A stretch of 64,000 nucleotides of DNA from MR-S7 sp000400995 (GTDB taxonomy: Bacteria > Pseudomonadota > Gammaproteobacteria > Burkholderiales > Burkholderiaceae_C), in NCBI RefSeq assembly GCF_045291395.1, contig NZ_CP152342.1, positions 1,674,001 through 1,738,000 on the forward strand, written 5' to 3'. Numbering within the stretch: position 1 is the first letter of the stretch; each line of letters begins with the position of its first letter. Positions 30,790-39,800 of the stretch are shown in pieces. Made by a program: the position numbers and the translations under genes. The notes beneath the pieces were generated by a model, which did no database searches, was not told the DNA's origin, and saw only the letters and a list, made by a program, of their open reading frames with translations.

Positions 30790-30803
30790 GCTTTCTTTTT
30801 GAA

Positions 30804-30858
30804 TCAAAAACGGCTCCAGCGCCCGTCCATCAAGCGCTGGCAGCTATGGTTGTGGTAG
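30804..30858 (-). repeat. Dispersed palindromic repeat, copy 7
   Basis: Minus-strand copy reading, on its own strand, CATAGCTGCCAGCGCTTGA, loop, GGGCGCTGGAGCC. It fills the gap between the Nudix gene and the FAH-family gene upstream of it. Confidence 0.9.
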
Positions 30859-30861
30859 CGG

Positions 30862-31560
30862 TCAGGTGAGCGCGACGCGCAGGGAGCCCAGGCCGTCGAT
30901 GCCACCTTCCAGCACATCGCCGCGCACCACCGCGCCCACGCCTTCGGGCGTGCCGGTGAAGATCAGGTCGCCCGGCTGCAGCGTCCATGCGGCGCTGAGG
31001 TGTTCGATGGTTTCGGCGATGTTCCAGATGAGCTTGTCCACGTTGCTGCGCTGGCGGTCGGCGCCGTTCACCTGCAGCCAGATGGCGGCCTTCTCCACGT
31101 CGCCTGCCTGGGCCACGGGCGTGATGGGGCCGATGGGCGCGCTGGTCTCGAAGCCCTTGCCGATGCACCAGGGGCGGCCCTGCTTCTTCATGTCGTTCTG
31201 CAGGTCGCGGCGGGTCATGTCCAGGCCCACGGCGTAGCCCCAGATGTGCTGCAGCGCGTCCTGCGCCTTGATGTTGGCACCGCCCTTGCCGATGGCGACG
31301 ACCAGCTCGATCTCGTGGTGCAGGTTGGCCGTGAGCGTGGGGTAGGGCATGTGGCCCGTCTCGCCGGCGGCCACGGGCAGCACGGCGTCGGCGGGCTTCA
31401 TGAAGAAGAAGGGCGGCTCGCGGCCGGTGAATCCCATTTCCTTGGCGTGCTCGGCGTAGTTGCGGCCCACGCAGTAGATGCGGTGCACGGGGAAACGGTC
31501 GGCCGTGCCGGCGACGGGCACACTGGCCTGGGGAGCGGGGAGAATCACGTAGGAAGTCAT
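30862..31560 (-). CDS. Fumarylacetoacetate hydrolase family protein (possible fumarylpyruvate hydrolase)
   Basis: 232 residues, the short single-domain FAH type. The metal site is made by HHEIELVVAIGKG (near 80-92) with a later aspartate in GYAVGLDMTRRDLQ; the core ends in LIFTGTPEGVGAVVRGD. The short length and RIYCVGRNYAEHAKEMG start fit the acylpyruvase/fumarylpyruvate hydrolase branch. It is divergent from a zeta-class GST, and the pair would suit an isomerase-hydrolase step of gentisate or homogentisate breakdown. No ring-cleavage dioxygenase lies in the window, so the pathway is inference. Confidence 0.85.
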   Translation of the reverse strand: MTSYVILPAPQASVPVAGTADRFPVHRIYCVGRNYAEHAKEMGFTGREPPFFFMKPADAVLPVAAGETGHMPYPTLTANLHHEIELVVAIGKGGANIKAQDALQHIWGYAVGLDMTRRDLQNDMKKQGRPWCIGKGFETSAPIGPITPVAQAGDVEKAAIWLQVNGADRQRSNVDKLIWNIAETIEHLSAAWTLQPGDLIFTGTPEGVGAVVRGDVLEGGIDGLGSLRVALT

Positions 31561-31619
31561 GGAAAGCCAAGCGTTTCGAAGGAGCATGCAGTGTGCCACG
31601 GTGCCTTATGCTGCGCTCC

Positions 31620-32288
31620 ATGAAGCTCTACAACTACTTCCGTTCCTCGGCATCGTTCCGCGTGCGCATCGCGCTCGAGATCAAGGGCCTGCCCTACGAA
31701 TACCTGCCGGTGCACCTGGTGAAGGGCGAGCAGCACGCGCCGGCCTACGCCCAGCGCCAGGGCGACGCGCTGGTGCCGGCGCTGGAAACCGATGACGGCC
31801 ACCTGCTCGCGCAGTCGATGGCCATCATCGAATACCTGGAAGAAACCCACGCCGCGCCGCCGCTGTTGCCGCCGGACGCGCTGGCCCGCGCCCGCGTGCG
31901 TGCGCTCGCGCAGATGGTGGCCTGCGAGATCCACCCGCTCAACAACCTGCGCGTGCTCAAGTACCTCAAGCACCAGCTGCAGGTGACGGACGAGGCCAAG
32001 GACGCCTGGTACCGCCACTGGGTGCGCAGCGGCCTGGAGGCCTACGAGCGCCAGTTCGCCCTGCTGGCCGCGGAGCGCGATGGCGCGGGCCTGCCGCCCT
32101 CCGTCTACAGCTGGGGCGACACGCCCACCTTGGCCGACTGCTGCCTGGTGCCGCAGATCTTCAACGGCCAGCGCTTCCAGGTCGACATGGGCGGCCTGCC
32201 GCGCACCATGGCCGCGTTCGAGGCCTGCATGCAGCTGCCCGCATTCCAGCGCGCGCAGCCCTCGGCCTGCCCCGACTGCGAGGGCTGA
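31620..32288 (+). CDS. maiA: Zeta-class glutathione S-transferase, maleylacetoacetate/maleylpyruvate isomerase
   Basis: 222 residues. It starts MKLYNYFRSSASFRVRIALE, the family hallmark with the SSxSxRVRIAL glutathione-site motif, and has the interior segment EIHPLNNLRVLKYL typical of zeta GSTs. It isomerises the cis ring-cleavage product with glutathione, preparing it for the FAH-type hydrolase encoded divergently 59 bases away. The ATG at 31620 matches the family start; one four codons upstream is also in frame. The two substrates (maleylacetoacetate or maleylpyruvate) cannot be separated from sequence alone. Confidence 0.9.
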   Translation: MKLYNYFRSSASFRVRIALEIKGLPYEYLPVHLVKGEQHAPAYAQRQGDALVPALETDDGHLLAQSMAIIEYLEETHAAPPLLPPDALARARVRALAQMVACEIHPLNNLRVLKYLKHQLQVTDEAKDAWYRHWVRSGLEAYERQFALLAAERDGAGLPPSVYSWGDTPTLADCCLVPQIFNGQRFQVDMGGLPRTMAAFEACMQLPAFQRAQPSACPDCEG

Positions 32289-32293
32289 CCCCC

Positions 32294-33135
32294 GTGGCAG
32301 CGCAGCCCGCCGACTGGCTCAGGCCCGACTGGCCCGCGCCCGCGCACGTCCACGCCGTGTGCACCACGCGCGCCGGCGGCGTGAGCGCCGCGCCCTGGGA
32401 CAGTTTCAACCTGGGGCGCTACGCGGGCGACGCCCCCGCTGCCGTGCGCGCCAACTGGGCCACGCTGCAGGCGGTGCTGAGTGCGGAAGGCCCCGCGGAT
32501 GGCCGCCCCGTGCGCCCCGTGTACCTGCGGCAGGTGCACGGCACGGTCCTGCAGCCTCTGCTGGCGGACACGCCCGACGGCATCGAGGCCGATGCCTGCA
32601 CCACTGCGCAGGCCGGCGTGGCCTGCGTGGCCATGGCCGCCGACTGTCTGCCCGTGCTCTTCACCGACCGCGCCGGCACCCGCGTGGCGGCCGCGCATGC
32701 GGGCTGGCGCGGGCTGGCGGCGGGGGTGCTGGAATCGGCTTTGGAGTCATTTCAGCCTCCAGCGCTTGCTGGCCAAGCGCAAGCAGCTATGAAAAAAGAA
32801 GCGATCGAGGCGGCGGACGTCATCGCTTGGCTGGGCCCTTGCATCGGCCCCACGGCGTTCGAGGTCGGCCCCGAAGTGCGCGAGGCTTTTTGCGTGCAGG
32901 ACGGCGCGGCTGCTGCGCACTTCCGGCCCCAGGCCGGCGGCAAGTATCTGGCCGACCTGGCTGGCCTGGCGCGCCAGCGCCTTCGCGCGGCAGGTGTGGA
33001 GCGGCTCTACGGCAACGACAGTTCGCCTGCGTGGTGCACCGTGGGCAACCCGTCACGGTTCTTTTCCTACCGGCGGGACAACCCCGCTTCGGCGCCAGTG
33101 GGCGCATGGCCGCCTGCATCTGGCTGGCCGGCTGA
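32294..33135 (+). CDS. pgeF: PgeF/YfiH multicopper polyphenol oxidase-like protein, frameshifted near the end in this sequence
   Basis: 280 residues once repaired, from a GTG five bases after maiA. Family motifs are CTTRAGGVS at the start, YLRQVHGT, MAADCLPVLF, AAAHAGWRGLAAGVL and WLGPCIGPTAFEVG; the histidine and cysteine residues of these motifs form the metal/active site. Members act on purine nucleosides or remove mis-linked peptidoglycan precursors. The end SYRRDNPRFGASGRMAACIW needs one more C in the C4 run 33082-33085. About ten extra residues in the middle come from a repeat copy. Confidence 0.9.
32744..32796 (-). repeat. Dispersed palindromic repeat, copy 8, inside pgeF
   Basis: Minus-strand copy (CATAGCTGCTTGCGCTTGG on its strand) lying in frame within pgeF. 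It encodes FQPPALAGQAQAAMKK between the GWRGLAAGVLE helix and the AWLGPCIGP strand, where the family normally has a shorter variable linker. Confidence 0.9.
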
Positions 33136-33357
33136 CGGCGCGGCCTGCGCCTCCGCCGTGCGCTCGGCCTGCTCGCGCGCACGCAGCGCGCGCTTGCGTG
33201 CCGGCGTGCCCAGGATGTAGAGCACCAGGCCCAGGGGCAGCAGCCCGTAGAGCACGAACGTGACGATGGCGCCCAGCACCGTGCCGTTGGCGGCCGTGGC
33301 TTCGGCCACGGCCATCAGCAGGGTGATGTACAGCCACGCAATGACCACCAGATACAT
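33067..33357 (-). CDS. Small two-helix membrane protein, function unknown
   Basis: 96 residues starting MYLVVIAWLYITLLMAVAEA, with a second helix GAIVTFVLYGLLPLGLVLYI and a basic, then Gly/Ala/Pro-rich cytoplasmic tail (RKRALRAREQAERTAEAQ). It converges with pgeF and overlaps its 3' end by 69 bases, so the last residues of this protein are affected by the base missing from pgeF at 33082-33085. An in-frame start 18 bases or more upstream is possible; the helix start favours 33357. I do not recognise a named family. Confidence 0.6.
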   Translation of the reverse strand: MYLVVIAWLYITLLMAVAEATAANGTVLGAIVTFVLYGLLPLGLVLYILGTPARKRALRAREQAERTAEAQAAPSAGQPDAGGHAPTGAEAGLSRR

Positions 33358-33499
33358 GAACGGACAGGAAACAAAGGGTTTTGGAGGGGCCTTGGTGAAT
33401 GCCATGGCTTGCGGGGCGGTTCCGGGCTCGGCAACAATGGTTGCCATGGCTCGCGGGCGAGGGCCCGCGCCATGGCACATGCATTCACAAGGAGGCAGC

Positions 33500-35212
33500 A
33501 TGGATTCTGACGCAGGCTGGGCCGAAGGCGCCCGGCAATTCCAGCAGATTTTCGGTGACGGCTGGACCAAGATGCTGCAAGCATTGCAACCCGTGGACAT
33601 GGGCGCCCTGTCCACGGCCCTGAAGCCGCACCAGCCCGTGGGCTTCGCGCCCGGCAAGCTGGCCGAGCTGCAGCAGCAGTACATGGAAAGCGCCCGCGCC
33701 CTGTGGAGCCAGGGCTGGCAGGCAGCGCCCCCGCAAGGCGGCGACAAGCGCTTCAGCGGCGACGGCTGGGCGCAAAACCCCCTGTCGGCGTTCTCCGTGG
33801 CGGCCTACCAGCTGCAGGCACGCACGCTCATGGGGCTGGTCGATGCCGTGGAGGCCGACGACAAGACCCGCGCGCGCATCCGATTCAGCGTGGAGCAGTG
33901 GCTGGCCGCCATGGCGCCCAGCAACTTCCTGGCCTTCAACGCCGACGCGCAGAAGAAAGCGCTGGAAACCCAGGGCGAGAGCATCGCCAAGGGTGTGGCC
34001 AACCTGCTGCACGACCTGCGCCAGGGCCACATCTCCATGACCGACGAAAGCCGCTTCGAGGTGGGCCGCAACGTGGCCACGACCGAGGGCGCGGTGGTGT
34101 TCGAGAACGAGCTGTTCCAGCTCATCGAATACAAGCCGCTCACGCCCAAGGTGTACGAGCGTCCTTTCCTCATGGTGCCGCCGTGCATCAACAAGTTCTA
34201 CATCCTTGACCTGCAGCCCGACAACTCGGTGATCCGCTACGCCGTGTCGCAGGGCCACCGCACCTTCGTGGTGAGCTGGCGCAACCCGGACATGTCGCTC
34301 GCCGACAAGACCTGGGACCACTACATCGAGGACGCGGTGCTCACCGCCATCGCCACCGTGCAGCAGATCACGGGCGCGCCGCAGATCAACGCCCTGGGCT
34401 TCTGCGTGGGCGGCACCATGCTGGCCAACGCCCTGGCCGTGCTGGCCGCGCGCGGCGAGGAGCCTGTGGCCAGCGCCACCTTCCTCACCACGCTCATCAA
34501 CTTCTCCGATACCGGCATCCTCGATGTCTTCATCGACGAGAGCTTCGTGCGCCTGCGCGAGATGCAGATGGGGCAGGGCGGGCTCATGAAGGGGCAGGAG
34601 CTGGCATCGACCTTCAGCTTCCTGCGGCCCAACGACCTGGTGTGGAACTACGTGGTGGGCAACTACCTCAAGGGCGAGACGCCGCCCGCGTTCGACCTGC
34701 TCTACTGGAACAGCGACGCCACCAACCTGCCCGGCCCGTATTACGCCTGGTACCTGCGCAACTTCTACCTGGAGAACAACCTCATCCAGCCCGGCAAGCT
34801 CACCGTCTGCGGCGAGAAGCTGGACCTGCGCAAGGTGAAGCTGCCCGTGTACATCTACGGCTCGCGCGAGGACCACATCGTGCCCATCGGCGCGGCCTAC
34901 GCCTCCACGCAGGTGCTGCCGGGCAAGAAGCGTTTCGTGATGGGCGCCTCCGGCCACATCGCGGGCGTGATCAATCCGCCGGCCAAGAAAAAGCGCAGCC
35001 ACTGGCTGCGCGAGGACGGCAAGCTGCCGGCCACGCTGGACGAGTGGGTGCAAGGTGCCACCGAACTGCCCGGAAGCTGGTGGGACGACTGGGCCGCCTG
35101 GCTCAAGGGCCATGCGGGCAAGCAGGTCGCCGCGCCCAAGTCCTACGGCAAGGCGCCCAAGTTCAAGGCCATCGAGCCCGCGCCCGGCAGCTACGTCCAG
35201 CAGAAGGCCTGA
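33500..35212 (+). CDS. phaC: Class I poly(3-hydroxyalkanoate) synthase
   Basis: 570 residues with AAGGAGG before the ATG. The lipase-like box GFCVGG holds the nucleophile Cys302; Asp in GSREDHIVP (near 458) and His in GASGHIAGVINPP (near 486) complete the triad. Length and motifs are those of class I synthases, which polymerise 3-hydroxybutyryl-CoA on granules. phaA and phaB follow, so the whole route from acetyl-CoA is present. The N-terminal 90 residues are variable, as usual for the family. Confidence 0.97.
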   Translation: MDSDAGWAEGARQFQQIFGDGWTKMLQALQPVDMGALSTALKPHQPVGFAPGKLAELQQQYMESARALWSQGWQAAPPQGGDKRFSGDGWAQNPLSAFSVAAYQLQARTLMGLVDAVEADDKTRARIRFSVEQWLAAMAPSNFLAFNADAQKKALETQGESIAKGVANLLHDLRQGHISMTDESRFEVGRNVATTEGAVVFENELFQLIEYKPLTPKVYERPFLMVPPCINKFYILDLQPDNSVIRYAVSQGHRTFVVSWRNPDMSLADKTWDHYIEDAVLTAIATVQQITGAPQINALGFCVGGTMLANALAVLAARGEEPVASATFLTTLINFSDTGILDVFIDESFVRLREMQMGQGGLMKGQELASTFSFLRPNDLVWNYVVGNYLKGETPPAFDLLYWNSDATNLPGPYYAWYLRNFYLENNLIQPGKLTVCGEKLDLRKVKLPVYIYGSREDHIVPIGAAYASTQVLPGKKRFVMGASGHIAGVINPPAKKKRSHWLREDGKLPATLDEWVQGATELPGSWWDDWAAWLKGHAGKQVAAPKSYGKAPKFKAIEPAPGSYVQQKA

Positions 35213-35347
35213 GGGTTTTCCGCGGCATTGATTACGCAATAGTCCTGACAGCAGGCAGATTCAGAATGCATTGCAGGGCCTGCGCCGCCACGTGCGCGGG
35301 TCCCGCCAAATACGGCCTTTCGGCCGGATGAAAGAAAGGAAGACATC

Positions 35348-36526
35348 ATGGAAGACATCGTCATCGTCTCTGCCGTACGCACGCCTGTGGGCAAGTTCGG
35401 CGGCGCACTCGCCAAGACGCCCGCCACCGAGCTGGGCGCCCTCGTTATCCGCGAGGCGCTGGCGCGTGCGCGGGTGGCTCCCGACCAGGTGGGCGAAGTC
35501 ATCATGGGCCAGGTGCTCGCGGCCGGCTGCGGCCAGAACCCTGCACGCCAGGCCATGATGAAGGCCGGCGTGGCCAAGGAAACCCCCGCGCTCACCATCA
35601 ACGCCGTGTGCGGCTCCGGCCTGAAGGCCGTGATGCTGGCCGCGCAGGCCGTCGCCACGGGCGACAGCGAGATCGTCGTGGCCGGCGGCCAGGAAAACAT
35701 GAGCCTCTCGGCCCACGTGCTCAACGGCTCGCGCGACGGCCAGCGCATGGGCGACTGGAAGCTGGTGGACACCATGATCGTGGACGGCCTCTGGGACGTC
35801 TACAACCAGTACCACATGGGCATCACCGCCGAGAACGTGGCCAAGCAGCACGGCATCACGCGCGAGATGCAGGACGCGCTGGCCCTTGCCAGCCAGCAGA
35901 AGGCCGCGGCCGCGCAGGACGCCGGCCGCTTCGCCGACGAGATCGTGCCCGTATCGCTGCCGCAGAAGAAGGGCGACCCCATCGTCTTCGCGGCCGACGA
36001 ATACCTCAACCGCAAGACCAATGCCGATGCCCTGGCCGGCCTGCGCCCCGCCTTCGACAAGGCCGGCTCCGTGACTGCGGGCAACGCCTCGGGCATCAAC
36101 GACGGCGCTGCCGCCGTCGTGGTCATGAGTGCCAAGAAGGCTGCGGCCCTGGGCCTCAAGCCCCTGGCGCGCATCGCGGCCTTCGGCACGAGCGGCCTCG
36201 ACCCGGCCACCATGGGCATGGGCCCGGTGCCCGCATCGCGCAAGGCGCTGCAGCGTGCAGGCTGGAACGTGGGCGACGTGGACCTGTTCGAACTCAACGA
36301 AGCCTTCGCCGCGCAGGCCTGCGCTGTGAACAAGGAGCTGGGCGTCGACCCCGCCAAGGTGAACGTGAACGGCGGCGCCATCGCCATCGGCCACCCCATC
36401 GGCGCATCGGGTTGCCGCGTGCTGGTCACGCTGCTGCACGAAATGCAGCGCCGCGACGCCAAGAAGGGGCTGGCCGCGCTGTGCATCGGCGGCGGCATGG
36501 GCGTTTCGCTGGCGGTGGAGCGCTGA
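35348..36526 (+). CDS. phaA: Acetyl-CoA acetyltransferase (beta-ketothiolase)
   Basis: 392 residues, the standard thiolase length. The acyl-accepting Cys88 lies in INAVCGSGLKAVM; the C-terminal active residues are in NGGAIAIGHPIGASG (His) and LCIGGGMG (Cys). The enzyme condenses two acetyl-CoA to acetoacetyl-CoA, the first step of PHB synthesis. An AAAGGAAG site precedes the ATG. A 135-base gap separates it from phaC and a strong terminator follows, so phaC-phaA may form one unit. Confidence 0.96.
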   Translation: MEDIVIVSAVRTPVGKFGGALAKTPATELGALVIREALARARVAPDQVGEVIMGQVLAAGCGQNPARQAMMKAGVAKETPALTINAVCGSGLKAVMLAAQAVATGDSEIVVAGGQENMSLSAHVLNGSRDGQRMGDWKLVDTMIVDGLWDVYNQYHMGITAENVAKQHGITREMQDALALASQQKAAAAQDAGRFADEIVPVSLPQKKGDPIVFAADEYLNRKTNADALAGLRPAFDKAGSVTAGNASGINDGAAAVVVMSAKKAAALGLKPLARIAAFGTSGLDPATMGMGPVPASRKALQRAGWNVGDVDLFELNEAFAAQACAVNKELGVDPAKVNVNGGAIAIGHPIGASGCRVLVTLLHEMQRRDAKKGLAALCIGGGMGVSLAVER

Positions 36527-36570
36527 GCAGCCAGACGGGCCCTGTGCGAGCAGGGCCTCCAGGCCTACAG

Positions 36571-36596
36571 GCCGCGCCCTCGGGCGCGGCTTTTTT
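36571..36596 (+). terminator. Rho-independent terminator after phaA
   Basis: GCCGCGCC, a short loop and GGGCGCGGC form a GC-rich stem followed by six T. It lies 45 bases after the phaA stop and separates phaA from phaB. Confidence 0.85.
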
Positions 36597-36763
36597 CATG
36601 GTCCCATGGCAATGCATGGTGCATCCATAACCCGTCATCATCGCATGCCTGAGGGCCTCCAAAATCTCTGCGGCGCCCCGTGTTTTCCTCGACGGAAACA
36701 CCGCGATTCTTGGGTAGAGTGGCACTTGGAACACATTCCGTTTTGCCAAACCAGGAGAGCACA

Positions 36764-37501
36764 ATGAGTCAGAAGATCGCGTACGTCACAGGAGGCATGG
36801 GGGGCATCGGCACTGCCATTTGCCAGCGTCTGCACCGGGATGGTTTCAAGGTCATCGCAGGTTGCGGCCCGACGCGCGACTACGAGAAATGGCTGGGAGA
36901 GCAGAAGGCACAGGGCTACACCTTTCATGCATCGGTGGGCAACGTGGGCGACTGGGACTCCACCGTCGAGGCCTTCACCAAGGCCAAGTCCGAGCACGGC
37001 AGCATCGACGTGCTGGTCAACAACGCCGGCATCACGCGCGACCGCATGTTCGTCAAGATGACGCGCGAGGACTGGGACGCGGTGATCGAGACCAACCTCA
37101 ACAGCATGTTCAACGTGACCAAGCAGGTCGTGGGCGACATGGTGGAGAAGGGCTGGGGCCGCATCGTCAACATCAGCAGCGTGAACGGCGAAAAGGGCCA
37201 GGCCGGACAGACCAACTACTCGGCCGCCAAGGCGGGCATGCACGGGTTCTCGATGGCTCTGGCGCAGGAGCTGGCCACCAAGGGCGTGACCGTGAACACC
37301 GTGAGCCCGGGCTACATCGGCACCGACATGGTCAAGGCCATCCGTCCGGACGTGCTGGAAAAGATCGTGGCGACGGTGCCGGTCAAGCGCCTGGGCGAGC
37401 CCAGCGAGATCGCATCCATCATCTCGTGGCTTTCCTCGGAAGAAGGCGGCTACGCCACGGGGGCGGATTTCTCCGTCAATGGCGGCCTGCACATGGGCTA
37501 A
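36764..37501 (+). CDS. phaB: Acetoacetyl-CoA reductase
   Basis: 245 residues of the short-chain dehydrogenase family. The cofactor motif is TGGMGGIG (9-16), NNAG follows at about 85-88, and the catalytic Ser and YxxxK are in ISSVNGEKGQAGQTNYSAAK. It reduces acetoacetyl-CoA to (R)-3-hydroxybutyryl-CoA, mainly with NADPH, for the synthase PhaC. It is cut off from phaA by a terminator and 237 bases that include a GTGTTTTCC / GGAAACAC hairpin near 36680-36702, so it probably has its own promoter. Confidence 0.95.
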   Translation: MSQKIAYVTGGMGGIGTAICQRLHRDGFKVIAGCGPTRDYEKWLGEQKAQGYTFHASVGNVGDWDSTVEAFTKAKSEHGSIDVLVNNAGITRDRMFVKMTREDWDAVIETNLNSMFNVTKQVVGDMVEKGWGRIVNISSVNGEKGQAGQTNYSAAKAGMHGFSMALAQELATKGVTVNTVSPGYIGTDMVKAIRPDVLEKIVATVPVKRLGEPSEIASIISWLSSEEGGYATGADFSVNGGLHMG

Positions 37502-37545
37502 GCATGCAGGCATGCGCCCGCTGCCGGGCGGGCACGAAAGCCGAC

Positions 37546-37575
37546 AAAGGGAACGCAGCGCGTTCCCTTTTTCAT
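37546..37575 (+). terminator. Rho-independent terminator after phaB
   Basis: AAAGGGAACG, loop CAGCG, CGTTCCCTTT followed by more T. It ends phaB transcription 45 bases after its stop and marks the start of the AT-rich region before aceA. Confidence 0.85.
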
Positions 37576-37726
37576 GTCGGCCATGATTTTTCATATGGTG
37601 AGTGAAGTTTTGCCAAATGAAAAATGAATCATGCTGCATTGCCGCAAAATTTCTCGATATGAGAAAATATATTTCGTATCATAAAAATATAAAGTTATGT
37701 TATTGATTTTTAAGTAAAAAAATCAT

Positions 37727-37770
37727 GTCTTCTATAAGACATAAGAGCTTGTTCAGGTCTTATAGAAGAC
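37727..37770. promoter_or_regulatory. Pair of 14-bp palindromic operators upstream of aceA
   Basis: GTCTTCTATAAGAC (37727-37740) and GTCTTATAGAAGAC (37757-37770) are exact reverse complements of each other. Each is itself a near-palindrome of GTCTT-4-AAGAC, and their centres are 30 bases apart, about three helical turns. They lie 64 bases before the aceA ATG at the end of a 332-base gene-free stretch (37502-37833), which is otherwise strikingly AT-rich and holds the phaB terminator. This is a likely site for an aceA regulator that is not encoded in the window. Confidence 0.7.
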
Positions 37771-37833
37771 TTAAAGTTGTCTCCAAGGGCATCGCACCGA
37801 TGCCCCCGATGAACCAACCCTTGGAGAGCAACC

Positions 37834-39164
37834 ATGTCGAAGTCCCTGAACGCACAACTCAGCCGTGAACAACAGATCGCAGCCCTCGAAAAGGACTGGG
37901 CCCAGAACCCCCGCTGGAAGAGCGTCAAGCGCGGCTACAGCGCCGCCGACGTGGTGCGCCTGCGCGGCAGCCTGCAGCCCGAATACACGCTGGCCCAGCG
38001 CGGCGCCGAAAAGCTGTGGGAGCTGGTGAACGGCGGCGCCAAGAAGGGCTACGTGAACGCCTTCGGTGCCATCACCGCCGGCCAGGCCATGCAGCAAGCC
38101 AAGGCGGGCCTGGAAGCCGTGTACCTGTCGGGCTGGCAAGTGGCCGCCGACGGCAACACCAGCGAAACCATGTACCCCGACCAGTCGCTGTATGCCTACG
38201 ACTCGGTGCCCACCATGGTCCGCCGCATCAACAACACCTTCAAGCGTGCCGATGAAATCCAGTGGGGCCGCGGCGTGAACCCCGGCGACAAGGAGTTCGT
38301 CGACTACTTCCTGCCCATCGTGGCCGATGCGGAAGCCGGTTTCGGCGGCGTGCTGAACGCTTTCGAGCTGATGAAGAACATGATCGCCGCCGGTGCCGCA
38401 GGCGTGCACTTCGAAGACCAGCTGGCCGCCGTGAAGAAGTGCGGCCACATGGGCGGCAAGGTGCTCGTGCCCACGCAGGAAGCCTGCGAGAAGCTGATCG
38501 CCGCGCGCTTCGCCGCCGACGTGATGGGCGTGCCCACCATCGTGCTGGCTCGCACCGATGCCGAGGCCGCCAATCTGATTACCAGCGACCACGACGCCAA
38601 CGACAAGCCCTTCCTGACCGGCGAGCGTACGCAAGAGGGCTTCTACCGCGTGAAAAACGGCCTGGAGCAGGCCATCAGCCGCGGCGTGGCCTACGCCCCT
38701 ACGCCGACCTGGTGTGGTGCGAGACTGGCGTGCCCGACATCGGCTTCGCCCGCGAATTCGCCCAGGCCGTGCTGGCCGCATGCCCTGGCAAGCTGCTGAG
38801 CTACAACTGCTCGCCCTCGTTCAACTGGAAGAAGAACCTCAACGACAAGCAAATCGCTTCCTTCCAGGAAGACCTGTCCGCGCTGGGCTACAAGTACCAG
38901 TTCATCACGCTGGCCGGCATCCACAGCAACTGGTACAACACGTTCAAGTTCGCCCACGCCTACGCAGGCGGCGAAGGCATGCGCCATTACGTGGAAATGA
39001 TCCAGGAACCTGAATTCGCCGCACGCGAGCAGGGCTACACCTTCGTGTCGCACCAGCAGGAAGTGGGCGCGGGCTACTTCGACGACGTGACCACGGTGAT
39101 CCAGGGCGGCTCCTCGTCGGTCAAGGCGCTGACGGGTTCCACCGAAGAAGAGCAGTTCCACTGA
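37834..39164 (+). CDS. aceA: Isocitrate lyase, frameshifted in this sequence
   Basis: 443 residues when repaired. The catalytic KKCGH (201-205) is present; SGWQVAADGNTSETMYPDQ and the later LSYNCSPSFNW and EQGYTFVSHQQEVG are typical. The frame breaks at the C4 run 38696-38699; one more C gives VAYAPYADLVWCETG. The enzyme splits isocitrate into glyoxylate and succinate, opening the glyoxylate shunt needed for growth on acetate or fatty acids. It has a strong AAGGAG-like site, two upstream operator palindromes and a downstream terminator, so it is monocistronic. Confidence 0.95.
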
Positions 39165-39201
39165 TCGAGCCACCAGGTGCCCGATAGGGCACTGGAAGGT
39201 G

Positions 39202-39236
39202 AAAAGGCCACCCGTCGGGTGGCTTTTCTTTTTTGA
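39202..39236. terminator. Bidirectional terminator between aceA and the Rrf2 gene
   Basis: AAAAGGCCACCCG, short loop, CGGGTGGCTTTT followed by T runs. The A run on the left allows it to serve the convergent Rrf2 gene as well. Confidence 0.85.
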
Positions 39237-39254
39237 GCGGCGTTGAAGCTTCCC

Positions 39255-39800
39255 TTAGCTGGGCTTGAGCTTGGCCCCCGGCAAACCCAGTGCAAAAACG
39301 GAATTCGGCACGTTCTGCGCGGGCAACTGGGTCTTGACGGCTCGTGTGCGGGAAGGGGACGAAACTACCTGCATGGTCTGTAGCGCCCTGTCGCCAGCTT
39401 GCTGCTGTGCCAGCAGGTCGGCGACGGTGATGGATTGCAGGTATTCCATCACCCGGGAGTGGAAGTTGGCCCACAGCTCAGCGGTCATATCGCCGCCGCC
39501 GGAAGGGGAGGCGCCTTCGTCCTGGCCGGCTGGCCGGGGCATGTATTTCTCCGAGGCGAGGACGATGTCCGCGACCGACAGCTCCTGGGGCGGGCGCAGC
39601 AGCGTATAGCCGCCGCCGGGGCCGCGGATGCTGGAGACGATGCCTGCGCGGCGCAGCGCGCTGAAGATGTCCTCGAGATAGGACAGCGAAATGCCCTGGC
39701 GTGCACTGATGGAGGGAAGGGCGACGGGCTGGCCGTGGGAGCGCAGTGCCAAGTCCGTGAGGGCGGTGACAGCCAGCTTGCCTCGGGTGGTCAAACGCAT
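39255..39800 (-). CDS. Rrf2 family transcriptional regulator without Fe-S cysteines
   Basis: 181 residues starting MRLTTRGKLAVTALTDLAL, the Rrf2/IscR start. The winged helix (SISARQGISLSYLEDIFSAL, IRGPGGGYTLLRP) is normal. IscR-type members carry three cysteines after about residue 90 for a [2Fe-2S] cluster; this protein has no cysteine there or anywhere, so it cannot be a cluster sensor of that kind. The C-terminal 50 residues are extended and low in motifs. It is convergent with aceA and shares its terminator. The target genes are unknown. Confidence 0.85.
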   Translation of the reverse strand: MRLTTRGKLAVTALTDLALRSHGQPVALPSISARQGISLSYLEDIFSALRRAGIVSSIRGPGGGYTLLRPPQELSVADIVLASEKYMPRPAGQDEGASPSGGGDMTAELWANFHSRVMEYLQSITVADLLAQQQAGDRALQTMQVVSSPSRTRAVKTQLPAQNVPNSVFALGLPGAKLKPS

